Below are positions 39,806 through 49,870 of a DNA stretch of 64,000 bases, one piece after another (the stretch's first letter is position 1; each line of letters begins with the position of its first letter). Origin of the DNA: Sodalis ligni (GTDB lineage Bacteria; Pseudomonadota; Gammaproteobacteria; Enterobacterales; Enterobacteriaceae); assembly GCF_016865525.2 (NCBI RefSeq), contig NZ_CP075169.1, forward strand, positions 1,426,337 through 1,490,336, written 5' to 3'. The position numbers and the translations under genes were made by a program. The notes beneath the pieces are model-generated. The model worked only from the letters and a program-made list of their open reading frames with translations. It ran no database searches and was not told where the DNA came from.

Positions 39806-41686
39806 ATGATGGACAATTTACGCGCGGCCGCAAATCACGTCGTGCTCAAAATTATTCTGGCCATTGTCGCCATTTCATTCGTGCTGACCGGGGTAGGCAA
39901 CTATCTGATAGGCGGCGGCGGAGATTATGCCGCCAAGGTCAACGGTCAGCAGATCAGCCGCGCCCAGTTGGAGCAGGCGGTGCAAAATGAGCGTAATCGC
40001 CAGCAGGAATCCTTGGGCGACAGCTTCTCGGCGCTGGCGGGCAACGAAGGTTATATGCTCCAGATGCGGCGGCAGGTCTTGTCCCAGCTGATAGACGAAA
40101 CCTTGCTTGACCAATATGCGCAGACCCTGGGCCTGGCGGCCAGCGACGACCAGATCAGAGACGCGATCTTCGCCATCCCGGCGTTCAGGACCGACAACAA
40201 ATTCGATAATGAAAAATACCGCTCCATCATCAACAGCATGGGATTGACGCCCGACCAATATGCGCAGCTGATGCGCAAACAGCTATTGACCCAACAGTTG
40301 ATTCAGGGCATGGGGGGCACCGGTTTTATGCTGCCGGACGAAACCACCCGCCTGCTGTCGCTGGCTATTCAGGATCGTAAAGCGCGCTTGGCGACCCTGG
40401 ACATCGATACTCTGGTGGCCGCACAGACCGCCACCGATCAGGAAATCCAGGACAATTACAATCAGAACAAAAACGCTTACGTCCTGCCCGAATCCTTTAA
40501 GGTCTCCTATATCCCCCTGGACGCCGCCTCGATGATGGATAAAACCACCGTCAGCGACGCCGAGGTACAGGCCTATTACGACCAGCACAAAGATCAGTTC
40601 ACCCAGCAGGCACGGAAACATTACCGCATCATACAAAGCAAAACCGAGGCTGATGCGAAAGGCATCCTGGCGCAGCTGCAGCAGGGAGCTGATTTCGCCA
40701 CCCTGGCAAAACAGAAATCCACCGATGTGATTTCCGCCAGAAACGGCGGCGATATCGGCTGGATGGAGGCTGACTCCACCGTCGAAGAACTTAAACAGGC
40801 CAATCTCAACGATAAAGGCCAGCTTTCCGGCGTGATCACCTCGTCGGTCGGGTATTTGATTGCCCGGCTGGATGATGTCCAGCCGGCGCAGGTAAAGCCC
40901 CTGGCCGAGGTGCATGACAGCGTCGCGGCGAAGGTGAAGCAGGAGAAAGCGGTGGATGCTTATTATGCTTTGCAGCAGAAAGTAAGTGATGCCGCCAGCA
41001 ATGATAACGAATCGCTGGCTTCGGCGGAAGCCGCCGCCGGTACCAAGGCTATCGAAACCGACTGGTTCAGCCGCGACAGCGTTCCGGCCGTGCTGAATTT
41101 TGATCCGGTGAAACAGGTCATCTTCGACGGTTCCCTGCTGGGCGCCAACGGCGCCCCCGGCAATAATTCCGATGTTATTACCGTGGACGGCGACCGGGCC
41201 TTTATCGTGCGTATCGCCGAGCATAAACCGGAGTCCACCAAATCCCTGGATACGGTGCGCTCGCAGGTGGAGCAGCAGGTTAAACGCCAGAAAGCGGCGC
41301 AGCAGGCCCGGGTGGACGCCGAAAAGATCCTGATGGCTTTGAAACAGGGTAAAGGGGATGATGCTCTGAAGGCGGCGAACCTGGCGTTTGGCGAGGCGCA
41401 GACCTTCGATTCCACCCGGCAGAACGACCGGTTGAGCCAAGCGGTCTTTACCCTGCCGCAACCGCAGCCGAATAAATCCTCATATGGCCTCTCCGAGGAT
41501 GGCAAGGGTAATATAGTTCTGCTGGCACTGGATGAGATCATTCCGCGCAAGCTTGACGATCGGCAGCGCAGCCTGTTTGTCGGCCAGTTGAATCAGGGCA
41601 TGACCGGCGTGACTTTCGATGCGTTGCTTAATAACCTGCGCGGTGAAGCCAAAATCAAATTGGGCAATGCCGCACAAATGCAATAG
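39806..41686 (+). CDS. ppiD: PpiD, periplasmic folding chaperone
   Basis: 626 residues (E. coli 623). Anchored in the inner membrane by one helix (VLKIILAIVAISFVLTGVGNYL, roughly 15-36), with a large periplasmic SurA-like region. A parvulin-type domain is recognisable around KHYRIIQSKTEADAKGILAQ and GGDIGWM; PpiD of E. coli has little isomerase activity and acts as a chaperone at the SecYEG exit. It begins MMDNLRAAANHVVLK like its relatives. The gene is free-standing between hupB and ybaV. Confidence 0.97.
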   Translation: MMDNLRAAANHVVLKIILAIVAISFVLTGVGNYLIGGGGDYAAKVNGQQISRAQLEQAVQNERNRQQESLGDSFSALAGNEGYMLQMRRQVLSQLIDETLLDQYAQTLGLAASDDQIRDAIFAIPAFRTDNKFDNEKYRSIINSMGLTPDQYAQLMRKQLLTQQLIQGMGGTGFMLPDETTRLLSLAIQDRKARLATLDIDTLVAAQTATDQEIQDNYNQNKNAYVLPESFKVSYIPLDAASMMDKTTVSDAEVQAYYDQHKDQFTQQARKHYRIIQSKTEADAKGILAQLQQGADFATLAKQKSTDVISARNGGDIGWMEADSTVEELKQANLNDKGQLSGVITSSVGYLIARLDDVQPAQVKPLAEVHDSVAAKVKQEKAVDAYYALQQKVSDAASNDNESLASAEAAAGTKAIETDWFSRDSVPAVLNFDPVKQVIFDGSLLGANGAPGNNSDVITVDGDRAFIVRIAEHKPESTKSLDTVRSQVEQQVKRQKAAQQARVDAEKILMALKQGKGDDALKAANLAFGEAQTFDSTRQNDRLSQAVFTLPQPQPNKSSYGLSEDGKGNIVLLALDEIIPRKLDDRQRSLFVGQLNQGMTGVTFDALLNNLRGEAKIKLGNAAQMQ

Positions 41687-41825
41687 CGGTCATAAAAATC
41701 CCGCATAGGATGTAACGGCAAAGGGTCCCGGATGGGGCCTTTTGCATCTTCGGTATTCCCTGGTTGTCCCTTTCTCCCGCCTCGGGCATTCTGCCACCCG
41801 TGCAAACAAACAAGGAGAAAGCACA

Positions 41826-42464
41826 ATGTATACATCATGGAAACGCACCCTCGGTATCATTCTGTCCACCGGTTTATTTATCATGCCGCTTGGCGCCTAT
41901 GCGACGGTGGGAGATGATCAGGATACGACGGCCATCGGCCACGCTGCCGAAGCTCATCACCATACCGGGCAGGATGAAGGCGGGACTAAAGCGACGCGCG
42001 GCGACTCATCAGCAGAATCAGCAGAGGTCGATGCTCTAACCCCGGACCACGAAGCCACATCAACGGCAAGCGGCCAGGATTTGCCTATTGCCCAAACGGG
42101 AGATAAGGTCGTCCAGGGAGCTGATTCACAAACGGCCGTGGCGCCGCAGGACGACGCCGAAGGCAACGCAAAGGATAAATCCACGCAAACCGACGTCTCG
42201 GCGGCGGAAGGAGAAGGCGTCGGCAAGTCTGATAAAGCCGATAGCACCGCCGATGATGGAGATGAATTCGAAAAGGTCAATATCAATACCGCCACCGCAG
42301 AGGAATTGGCGGAGGGTTTGAAAGGCATCGGCCCGTCCAAAGCCGGCGAAATTATCAAATACCGTGAAAAGCACGGTCCTTTCAAGAAAATAGATCATCT
42401 GAAAAAGGTCAAGGGAATAGGAACTGCAACCTACGAAAAGATCCAATCTCAACTAGAGCTCTGA
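41826..42464 (+). CDS. ybaV: YbaV-like ComEA-family helix-hairpin-helix protein
   Basis: 212 residues, much longer than E. coli YbaV (123). A signal peptide (TLGIILSTGLFIMPLGAYAT) is followed by a linker of about 110 residues rich in Asp, Glu, Ala, Ser and Thr, with no hydrophobic core. A C-terminal ComEA-type domain (about 148-212) then reads VNINTATAEELAEGLKGIGP and KIDHLKKVKGIGTATYEKI, two helix-hairpin-helix motifs. The position after ppiD supports orthology. AAGGAG precedes the ATG at 41826. A role in DNA binding at the envelope is inferred only from the ComEA domain. Confidence 0.88.
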   Translation: MYTSWKRTLGIILSTGLFIMPLGAYATVGDDQDTTAIGHAAEAHHHTGQDEGGTKATRGDSSAESAEVDALTPDHEATSTASGQDLPIAQTGDKVVQGADSQTAVAPQDDAEGNAKDKSTQTDVSAAEGEGVGKSDKADSTADDGDEFEKVNINTATAEELAEGLKGIGPSKAGEIIKYREKHGPFKKIDHLKKVKGIGTATYEKIQSQLEL

Positions 42465-42719
42465 TTTAACATTAGATTTGCGGGTTCTCCCGGCTGCGTA
42501 AGCAGGTGAATCCGCTAATTTAAAGCGCTTAACAACTTAATATATTGATTTAAAAGGCTCTCTGGCCTATAAGTGAACAAGCGCTTTTTTAAAGTCGGCT
42601 AAAATGTATTCTCTCAATATGTCGCAAATTTTTGACAATAATATTAAATTTTATGACAGCCTAGACAACCGGAACTAACTTTCCTAAGTTAGTGGCTCTT
42701 CTATGAATAGGAAAGCACG

Positions 42720-42965
42720 ATGAGTGAGACAGCTAACTTAACAATCAAACTTCCTCTGGAACTCAAGGAAAGAATTAAAGCCTTGGCAGAGAGCAATAGC
42801 GTTTCCATGAGTGCAGAAATAGGCGCAAGGCTGGAACGCAGCCTGAATGAGGACAGCGCTGCGCCAACGGAGCATGTCGCCGCCGACGTCGATAATCAAC
42901 ACACCCAAGAAATCACTGAACAACCCTTTACCAGTAGTGAAGTGAAAAACTGCGGGCGTTGCTGA
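42720..42965 (+). CDS. Small ribbon-helix-helix (Arc-type) DNA-binding protein
   Basis: 81 residues. The N-terminal 45 residues have the Arc/MetJ fold pattern: a polar strand TANLTIKLPLELKERI, then KALAESNSVSMSAEIGARLERSL. The C-terminal 35 residues are acidic and polar and end in NCGRC. The ATG follows GGAAAGCACG. There is no partner toxin gene beside it, and it occupies the place between ybaV and queC where E. coli has fadM. It is an orphan regulator of unknown target; I do not recognise a named family. Confidence 0.75.
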   Translation: MSETANLTIKLPLELKERIKALAESNSVSMSAEIGARLERSLNEDSAAPTEHVAADVDNQHTQEITEQPFTSSEVKNCGRC

Positions 42966-43134
42966 ATGCCACTTCCAAGAAAAATCCAAGAAAAATAAGC
43001 ATTCTTCGTTCGAATAATGAGTCGTTTATTTAATGAAAGATTCAGGCTCGGAGGGAGGCGGTTGGTCCCTCTGACCCGATAAGCCGATTAACCAAGGTGG
43101 TTAACGATGAGGTGCGGTCAATGGAAACAGGCTG

Positions 43135-43836
43135 CTAATCCATAAGACCGGCTTTACGTTTCATTTCAGCGGCGACCCGTTCCGGATCCTGTTGATATTC
43201 CGCTAATCCCCTCGCCCGCAAATGGCAGGCGGCGCACTCGCCGCAACCATCGCCTTTGATACCGTTGTAACATGTCAGCGTATCGTGGCGGATCTTGTCC
43301 AACTGATGATAATAATCAGCCAACGCCCAGGTTTCCGCCTTGTTCAGCCACATAAGCGGCGTTTTGAACTCTATATCCCGCGCCATTCCCAGCTTCACCG
43401 CCTGGTTCATCGCCTGCACAAATTCGTCGCGGCAATCCGGATAACCGGAAAAGTCCGTTTCGCATACCCCGGTAATTACCGTTTGCGCACCCACCTGGTA
43501 AGCATAAATGGACGCCAGGGTGAGAAAAAGAATGTTGCGTCCCGGCACAAAGGTCGAGGGCAACGCGTCGCCGGCGGTATCGTCGTAGTGGGGCAGCGGG
43601 ATGTTATCGCGGGTCAGGCTGCTTATCGCCAAATCATTGAGCAATCCCGCGTCGATAACCTTATGGACACGTGCACTCAGCTCCTGCGCCAAATGGCGGG
43701 CAATGTCAATTTCCGCCCGGTGGCGCTGGCCGTAATCAAAGGTAATGCAATGGACTTCATCATATAACGTGAGCGCTTGTATCAGGCACGTCGTGGAATC
43801 CTGCCCGCCACTAAAAACCACTACTGCTCGTTTCAT
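43135..43836 (-). CDS. queC: QueC, 7-cyano-7-deazaguanine (preQ0) synthase
   Basis: 233 residues (E. coli 231). It uses ATP and ammonia to convert carboxy-deazaguanine to preQ0 in queuosine synthesis. The PP-loop SGGQDSTTC is at residues 9-17, and the C-terminal zinc site is in [23 protein letters not shown] 43836 matches the E. coli start ([11 protein letters not shown]); a GTG directly upstream is less likely. Confidence 0.97.
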   Translation of the reverse strand: MKRAVVVFSGGQDSTTCLIQALTLYDEVHCITFDYGQRHRAEIDIARHLAQELSARVHKVIDAGLLNDLAISSLTRDNIPLPHYDDTAGDALPSTFVPGRNILFLTLASIYAYQVGAQTVITGVCETDFSGYPDCRDEFVQAMNQAVKLGMARDIEFKTPLMWLNKAETWALADYYHQLDKIRHDTLTCYNGIKGDGCGECAACHLRARGLAEYQQDPERVAAEMKRKAGLMD

Positions 43837-43932
43837 CACTGGACTCGTTGCATGTGTTGCGCAAAAGGATATGTTACTGCCTTCTTGGCGCAGGGCAAAG
43901 CCCAGATTTATTCAGGAGGTATCCCGGTGCCG

Positions 43933-44973
43933 CTATAGATAACGTAACATCTCAACCCAGGGAGCCGTATCGCCGATATGTTCTCTTACCCACGCCGGGT
44001 TGTAGTAGGTATCCTGATAACGTTCCCCGCTATCGCACAACAGCGTCACGATAGCGCCCCGGCGGCCTTGTGCCCGCATCTCCCGGGCTAATTGCAGTAC
44101 GCCCCACATATTGGTGCCGGTGGAGCCCCCGACCCGGCGGCCTAAAATCGGCTCCAGCCAATAAAGGGCGGCGATGCTTGCGGCATCGGGAACCTTGATC
44201 ATCCGATGGATAACATCGGCAATAAAAGAAGGCTCAACCCGCGGCCGTCCTATTCCTTCGATGCGTCCAGCCTGGTCACCTGTGAGCAAGGGGTCGCGCT
44301 GATGATAATAATCATGGAATACCGAATGTTCAGGGTCGGTGACCACCAGGCGGGTATCGTGTCCCTGATAACGAATATAACGTCCCAGGGTAGCCGAGGT
44401 GCCGCCGGTACCGGCGCCCATCACAATATAGTCCGGTTCGGCGAAGGGTTCCCGGGCCATCTGCCGGAAAATACTTTCGGCAATATTGTTATTGCCCCGC
44501 CAATCGGTGGCCCGTTCGGCATAGGTGAACTGGTCCATATAGTGACCGTCCAATTCTTCGGCAAGCCTGGTGGCCTCTTCGTAAATCAGCCCGCTGTGGC
44601 CGACAAAATGGCAGCGTCCGCCATAAAAGGTGATTTGTTCTATTTTTCGCCTGGCAGTGCTCTCCGGCATGACCGCGATGAACGGCAGGCCCAGCAGCCG
44701 CGCAAAGTAGGCTTCCGATACCGCCGTGCTGCCTGAGGAAGCCTCGATAACGGGCCGGTTTTGTTTGATCCAGCCGTTGCATAGTCCGTATAAGAACAGT
44801 GAACGGGCTAAACGGTGTTTCAGGCTGCCTGAAGGATGGGTGCTTTCATCTTTCAAATAGAAAAAAATGCCGGGAAACGACGGTAGCTCGAAGCGTATCA
44901 AGTGCGTATCGGCCGAGCGCTGGAAGTCAGCCTGTATGTCGCTGATAGCCTGTTTAACCCATTGCTGGTTCAT
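43933..44973 (-). CDS. PLP-dependent cysteine synthase family protein, Cds1-like cysteine desulfhydrase
   Basis: 346 residues from the ATG at 44973, which has GGGGGAT before it. It belongs to fold-type II PLP enzymes: the PLP Lys is in [15 protein letters not shown], the phosphate-binding loop is [10 protein letters not shown], and the Asn-containing [11 protein letters not shown] binds substrate. The motif [12 protein letters not shown] near residue 287 is characteristic of the group named after mycobacterial Cds1, which releases sulfide from cysteine. Its divergent partner is decR, the cysteine-responsive activator, so a role in cysteine detoxification is a reasonable inference. E. coli has no gene here. 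Confidence 0.85.
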   Translation of the reverse strand: MNQQWVKQAISDIQADFQRSADTHLIRFELPSFPGIFFYLKDESTHPSGSLKHRLARSLFLYGLCNGWIKQNRPVIEASSGSTAVSEAYFARLLGLPFIAVMPESTARRKIEQITFYGGRCHFVGHSGLIYEEATRLAEELDGHYMDQFTYAERATDWRGNNNIAESIFRQMAREPFAEPDYIVMGAGTGGTSATLGRYIRYQGHDTRLVVTDPEHSVFHDYYHQRDPLLTGDQAGRIEGIGRPRVEPSFIADVIHRMIKVPDAASIAALYWLEPILGRRVGGSTGTNMWGVLQLAREMRAQGRRGAIVTLLCDSGERYQDTYYNPAWVREHIGDTAPWVEMLRYL

Positions 44974-45086
44974 AATATCCCCCGAAGTGTCGATGACCAC
45001 AGCATAGCGGGGAAGCGGGAAAAAAAAGTTGCCTTTTTCTCCCTGATACCGTGTTATGGGAGAACGTTTTTCTCCAGAAGCTCGCC

Positions 45087-45541
45087 ATGTTAGATAAAAC
45101 CGATCGCACGTTACTCTCATTACTGCAGCAGGATTGTACGACGTCATTACAATCCCTGGCGGAAGCAGTGAATTTAACCTCCACGCCCTGCTGGAAACGT
45201 CTTAAACGCCTGGAGGAAGGGGGGTTCATTCGCGCCAAAGTGGCCTTGCTGGATCATGATAAACTGGGATTGGCACTTACGGCCTTTGTACATATCAAAA
45301 CACAACAGCACAATAGCGACTGGTATCACAGCTTTGTCGCCCTGGTAAAGAGATGCCGGAAGTCCTGGCGTTCTATCGTATGGCCGGCGAGTATGACTAC
45401 CTGATGCGGGTGCTGGTTGCAGATATGAAAAGCTACGATAATTTTTATAAGCGCCTGGTTAACGGTGTGCCGGGGCTGATTGACGTTACCTCAAGTTTTG
45501 CGATGGAAGAGATCAAAAATACGACGATAGTGCCATTATAA
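45087..45541 (+). pseudogene. decR: DecR (YbaO), Lrp/AsnC-family cysteine-responsive regulator, frameshifted
   Basis: The protein is split between two frames. The first 87 codons ([20 protein letters not shown] ...) carry the helix-turn-helix ([20 protein letters not shown]) and run to FVALVK. The second frame continues exactly with [20 protein letters not shown] to the normal end. One missing A at 45347-45349 (GTAAAGAG where GTAAAAGAG is expected) explains the break and restores a protein of about 151 residues, similar to E. coli DecR (152). In E. coli DecR activates cysteine detoxification genes in response to cysteine. The divergent neighbour is a cysteine-desulfhydrase-like gene. Confidence 0.88.
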
Positions 45542-45610
45542 TGGGTTCCCCTGAGCCGCCCCGGTTATCGGTCCGGGGCAAACAGGTAAATGATGCTGGA
45601 ATAATATTTC

Positions 45611-47380
45611 GTGAGATTATTTGCACAACTGGGTTGGTATTTCCGTCGCGAATGGCGGCGTTATCTGGGATCGGTAGTCCTGCTGATCGTCATCGCCATT
45701 TTACAGTTGATCCCCCCCAAGCTGGTGGGGGTGATTGTGGATGGCGTGACCGAACACCGGGCGTCAAACCATATGATCATGCTGTGGCTCGGCGCCATGG
45801 TCCTTACCGCGGTACTGGTCTACCTGCTGCGCTATGTCTGGCGCGTATTGTTATTCGGTGCGTCATATCAGCTGGCGGTGGAACTGCGCGCCCGTTTCTA
45901 CCGATTGCTCAGCGGGCAGCTGCCCGGCTTCTATTTGCGCCACCGCACCGGCGATTTGATGGCCCGCGCCACCAATGATGTGGATCGGGTGGTGTTCGCC
46001 GCCGGGGAAGGGGTGCTGACCCTGGTGGATTCGCTGGTAATGGGCTGCTCGGTGCTGGTTGTGATGAGCGTACAGATCAGTTGGCAGCTCACGCTGCTGT
46101 CCCTGGTGCCGATGCCGATTATGGCGCTGATTGTCAAACACAATGGCGATGAACTGCATCGGCGTTTCAAATCGGCGCAGGCCGCCTTCTCCTCCTTGAA
46201 TAATCAGACCCAGGAAAGCCTGACCGGTATCCGGATGATCAAGGCTTTCGGCCTGGAAGATTACCAATCGGACCGGTTCGTACAGGTGGCCGCCGATGCC
46301 GGCGCGAAGAATATGCGGGTGGCGCGTATCGACGCCCGTTTTGACCCGACCATTTATCTGACGGTTGGATTCTCTAATTTATTGGCCATCGGCGGCGGCA
46401 GCTGGATGGTGATGCGGGATTTACTGACCCTTGGCCAGCTCACCAGTTTCATTATGTATCTGGGGTTGATGATTTGGCCGATGCTGGCGTTGGCCTGGAT
46501 GTTTAATATCGTCGAGCGGGGCAGCGCCGCCTACAGCCGGATACGGCAGACACTCGATGAAGCGCCGGAAATCGCGGACGGCGTCAGCGCGTTGCCTCCC
46601 GGGCGCGGAACGCTGCAGGTGGATATCGGCAGTTTTACCTATCCCCATACCCTGCAGCCGACCCTGACCCATATCCAGCTGATGCTGTCGCCGGGGAAAA
46701 TGCTGGGTATCTGCGGTCCCACCGGCGCCGGTAAAAGCACGCTGCTGTCCCTTATCCAGCGTCATTTCGATGTTACCCGCGGGGAGATCCGGTTTCACGG
46801 CATTCCGCTGCCGTCCGTCAAGCTTGACGAGTGGCGCGGGCGCCTGGCGGTGGTCAGTCAAACGCCGTTCCTGTTTTCCGATACCGTGGCGCATAATATC
46901 GCCCTCGGCAGGCCGGACGCCACCCGACGGCAAATTGAACAGGCGGCTGAACTGGCCTGCGTGCATGATGACATTCTTAGGTTACCGCAGGGGTACGAAA
47001 CCCAGGTGGGTGAACGGGGCGTTATGCTGTCCGGCGGCCAAAAGCAGCGTTTGTCCATCGCACGGGCCCTGCTGCTGGAAGCGGAAATCCTGTTGCTGGA
47101 CGACGCGCTGTCCGCCGTCGACGGACGCACTGAACATACCATCCTGCGCAACCTACGCCAGTGGGGCGAGGATCGTACCCTTATCATCATTGCGCATCGG
47201 CTGTCAGCGCTCCATGCGGCGGATGATATCCTGGTGCTGGCCCATGGAACGGTCACCCAGCGGGGGCAACACCGGGGGCTGTTGCAACAGCCGGGCTGGT
47301 ACCGGGATATGTTCCGCTATCAGCAGCTGGAAGAGGCCCTGACCGCCGATCCCGATGCGCCGGAGGCGGCCGATGCGTAA
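45611..47380 (+). CDS. mdlA: MdlA, ABC transporter permease/ATP-binding protein
   Basis: 589 residues with a GTG start. Half of a heterodimeric multidrug-type ABC exporter with MdlB. Six hydrophobic segments in the first 320 residues are followed by a nucleotide-binding domain: Walker [10 protein letters not shown], signature LSGGQKQRL, Walker [13 protein letters not shown] and the switch His in IIAHRLSAL. The residue after Walker B is Asp rather than the catalytic Glu, so this half probably carries the degenerate site, as is usual for MdlA. It overlaps mdlB by 8 bases. Confidence 0.97.
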   Translation: MRLFAQLGWYFRREWRRYLGSVVLLIVIAILQLIPPKLVGVIVDGVTEHRASNHMIMLWLGAMVLTAVLVYLLRYVWRVLLFGASYQLAVELRARFYRLLSGQLPGFYLRHRTGDLMARATNDVDRVVFAAGEGVLTLVDSLVMGCSVLVVMSVQISWQLTLLSLVPMPIMALIVKHNGDELHRRFKSAQAAFSSLNNQTQESLTGIRMIKAFGLEDYQSDRFVQVAADAGAKNMRVARIDARFDPTIYLTVGFSNLLAIGGGSWMVMRDLLTLGQLTSFIMYLGLMIWPMLALAWMFNIVERGSAAYSRIRQTLDEAPEIADGVSALPPGRGTLQVDIGSFTYPHTLQPTLTHIQLMLSPGKMLGICGPTGAGKSTLLSLIQRHFDVTRGEIRFHGIPLPSVKLDEWRGRLAVVSQTPFLFSDTVAHNIALGRPDATRRQIEQAAELACVHDDILRLPQGYETQVGERGVMLSGGQKQRLSIARALLLEAEILLLDDALSAVDGRTEHTILRNLRQWGEDRTLIIIAHRLSALHAADDILVLAHGTVTQRGQHRGLLQQPGWYRDMFRYQQLEEALTADPDAPEAADA

Positions 47381-49160
47381 ATGGCAAACCCAATGGCCCA
47401 CCTTGAGGCGATTGCTGTCTTACAGCGCGCCCTATCGCAATCCCCTGATCCGGGCGGTGGTGATGCTCTGGCTGGCGGCGGCGGCGGAAGTGGCCGGGCC
47501 GGTGGTCATCAGTTATTTTATCGATCACGTGGTGCCTCTTAAGCGTTTCCCCGCGCTGCTGGTGACCGGACTGGCCCTGGCATATATCGCGCTGCAGCTT
47601 ATCTCCGCGTCGCTGCGCTATTTTCAGGCCCTGCTGTTTAACCGTACGGCATTGGACATAGTGCAACAGCTGCGTACCGAAGTGATGGATGCTTCGTTGC
47701 GACAGCCCTTGAGTACCTTCGATACCCAGCCGGTGGGACAGCTTATTTCCCGGGTGACCAACGATACCGAGGTGGTGAAGGATCTGTATATAACCGTGTT
47801 GTCCACTTGGCTGCGCTGTATCGCGCTGGTGGTGGCCATGCTGGTGGCCATGTTCGCGCTGGACTGGCGCATGGCCTGCGTTGCGCTGGTCATCTTCCCG
47901 GTGGTGGCGCTGGTGATGTCTATATACCAATATTACAGCACACCCATCGTGCGTCGTCTGCGCGCATATCTGGCGGATATCAATGACGGTTTTAACGAAG
48001 CAATCAGCGGTATGACCGTTATACAGCAGTTCCGGCAGCAGCAGAGATTCGGAAAAAAACTGGCGCAAGCCAGCCACTCACACTATCTGGCCCGCATGCA
48101 GACGCTCAGGCTGGAGGGTTTCCTCCTGCGGCCGTTACTGAGCCTTCTCTCCGCCCTGGTGCTGTGCGGCCTGTTGATGCTGTTTGGCTTCAGCCCGGTA
48201 GGTTCGGTGGGGGTAGGGGTACTATATGCCTTTATCAACTACCTGGGACGGCTGAACGAGCCGCTGATTGAACTCACCACACAGCAATCCATGCTGCAGC
48301 AGGCGGTGGTGGCGGGGGAGCGTATCTTCGAGTTGATGGATGGCCACCGGCAGCAATACGGCGCGGATGATATGCCCCTGTGCAGCGGACGCATAGACAT
48401 CCGTGATTTGACCTTTGGTTATCGGGACGGCGCGCCGGTGATAAAACACGTCTCGCTCACCGTTCCATCCCGCAGCTTTATCGCCCTGGTGGGACATACC
48501 GGCAGCGGTAAAAGTACGTTGGCCAATCTGATGATGGGGTACTACCGTATCGATGAGGGCCGCTTACTGCTCGATGGACGCTCCATCGACAGCCTGTCGC
48601 ACCGGGTGCTCCGGCAAGGCGTGGCTATCGTCCAGCAGGATCCGGTGGTCATGGCGGATACGGTATTCACCAATATCACCCTGGGGCGGGATATCACCGA
48701 AGCCCAGGTCTGGCGGGTCCTTGAACAGGTGCAATTGGCCGAACTGGTGCGTGCGCTGCCCGACGGACTGTATGCCGAGCTCGGCGAACAGGGTAACACG
48801 CTGTCGGTGGGGCAAAAGCAGTTGCTGGCGCTGGCCAGGGTCATGGTATCGACGCCGGGAATCCTCATTTTGGACGAAGCGACGGCCAATATCGACTCCG
48901 GCACCGAGCAGGCAATCCAACGGGCGCTGGCCACCATCCGCCGGCAGACGACGCTGGTGGTTATCGCCCACCGGCTGTCCACGATAGTCGATGCCGATGA
49001 AATCCTGGTATTGCATCGCGGCGAAGCGGTAGAACGGGGTTCCCACGATTTCCTGCTGCGACAGCAGGGGCGTTATTACCAAATGTACCAGCTACAGCAG
49101 GCAGGCCGGGCCTTGAGTACCGCCGGGATATTGGCGACCCCCATAGCGCCGACGGTTTGA
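47373..49160 (+). CDS. mdlB: MdlB, ABC transporter permease/ATP-binding protein
   Basis: 595 residues (E. coli 593) from ATG 47373 ([15 protein letters not shown]). Partner of MdlA. The membrane domain contains [20 protein letters not shown] and [16 protein letters not shown]. The nucleotide-binding domain has Walker [10 protein letters not shown], the non-canonical signature LSVGQKQLL, and Walker [13 protein letters not shown] with the catalytic Glu. The exported substrate is unknown. Confidence 0.97.
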   Translation: MRKWQTQWPTLRRLLSYSAPYRNPLIRAVVMLWLAAAAEVAGPVVISYFIDHVVPLKRFPALLVTGLALAYIALQLISASLRYFQALLFNRTALDIVQQLRTEVMDASLRQPLSTFDTQPVGQLISRVTNDTEVVKDLYITVLSTWLRCIALVVAMLVAMFALDWRMACVALVIFPVVALVMSIYQYYSTPIVRRLRAYLADINDGFNEAISGMTVIQQFRQQQRFGKKLAQASHSHYLARMQTLRLEGFLLRPLLSLLSALVLCGLLMLFGFSPVGSVGVGVLYAFINYLGRLNEPLIELTTQQSMLQQAVVAGERIFELMDGHRQQYGADDMPLCSGRIDIRDLTFGYRDGAPVIKHVSLTVPSRSFIALVGHTGSGKSTLANLMMGYYRIDEGRLLLDGRSIDSLSHRVLRQGVAIVQQDPVVMADTVFTNITLGRDITEAQVWRVLEQVQLAELVRALPDGLYAELGEQGNTLSVGQKQLLALARVMVSTPGILILDEATANIDSGTEQAIQRALATIRRQTTLVVIAHRLSTIVDADEILVLHRGEAVERGSHDFLLRQQGRYYQMYQLQQAGRALSTAGILATPIAPTV

Positions 49161-49500
49161 CGGGGCTTTTTGCCAAGGCTCGGCATAGTTCATGATGCGC
49201 CTGCTTACCGGCGGGCGGGCTGAATGGTCCGCCCATTTACATCTACCCGCACCGCAATCGGGCATTAACAAGCATTCACCCGCGCCAATGCACCCTTATC
49301 AGGCGCGACGCCTCTTTTTGGTGCACCCATTCTCCCTCTCTTTGGACGCAGCTTCCGATAAAATCAAAGACAAACCTGCCCGCGCTCCATGGGCAGGCAT
49401 CGAAGGGTAAATTTCTATTTCAAAACATTTATGGCACATGCTTTGCTTTACTCAGGCGTAGTGGTCGCGAGTTCGGATCCAAATTCTTGAGGGGGAGCAT
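49161..49500. other. Intergenic region before glnK
   Basis: 340 bases without a gene. It contains TGCACC at 49289 and the palindromic GGTGCACC at 49320, both resembling NtrC half-sites at an enhancer-like distance, a small hairpin (CCTGCCC/GGGCAGG, 49375-49397) and the sigma-54 promoter listed separately. Confidence 0.55.
49432..49447 (+). promoter_or_regulatory. Sigma-54 promoter of glnK-amtB
   Basis: TGGCAC at 49432-49437, five bases, then TTGCT at 49443-49447: a near-perfect -24/-12 element. It lies about 55 bases before the glnK ATG, and glnK-amtB is NtrC/sigma-54 dependent in enteric bacteria. Confidence 0.85.
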
Positions 49501-49839
49501 ATGAAGCTGGTAACCGTGGTGATAAAACCATTTAAATTGGAAGACGTGCGAGAAGCACTTTCTGCTGTGGGTATTCAAGGGCTAACGGTCACCGAGGTAA
49601 AAGGGTTTGGACGGCAAAAAGGCCATGCTGAACTTTATCGCGGGGCTGAATACAGCGTTAATTTCCTGCCAAAAGTGAAAATTGATATTGCCATTGCCGA
49701 TGATCAATTGGATGAAGTTATCGACGTCATCAGTAAAGCGGCTTACACCGGTAAAATCGGGGACGGCAAGATTTTTGTTGCTGAGTTACAACGGGTTATT
49801 CGCATTCGTACCGGCGAGACCGATGAAGCAGCACTTTAA
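49501..49839 (+). CDS. glnK: GlnK, PII nitrogen regulatory protein
   Basis: 112 residues, as in E. coli. The uridylylated Tyr of the T-loop (Tyr51 in the family) is in GAEYSVNFLPKVK, and ATP/2-oxoglutarate-binding motifs GKIGDGKIF and IRTGETDEAAL are present. GlnK plugs the AmtB channel under ammonium shock and signals nitrogen status. GGGGGAGC precedes the ATG. amtB starts 31 bases downstream. Confidence 0.98.
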   Translation: MKLVTVVIKPFKLEDVREALSAVGIQGLTVTEVKGFGRQKGHAELYRGAEYSVNFLPKVKIDIAIADDQLDEVIDVISKAAYTGKIGDGKIFVAELQRVIRIRTGETDEAAL

Positions 49840-49870
49840 CGACACGCGCGAATTTTGTGGATAGGGATGA

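Noticed and set aside
40283..41461. 392-codon frame opposite ppiD
   Set aside because: Antisense shadow of ppiD, no recognisable motif or ribosome-binding site.
49289..49327. Complete NtrC enhancer upstream of glnK
   Set aside because: TGCACC and GGTGCACC half-sites are present, but a full TGCACY-N5-GGTGCA site could not be aligned; mentioned only in the gap entry.
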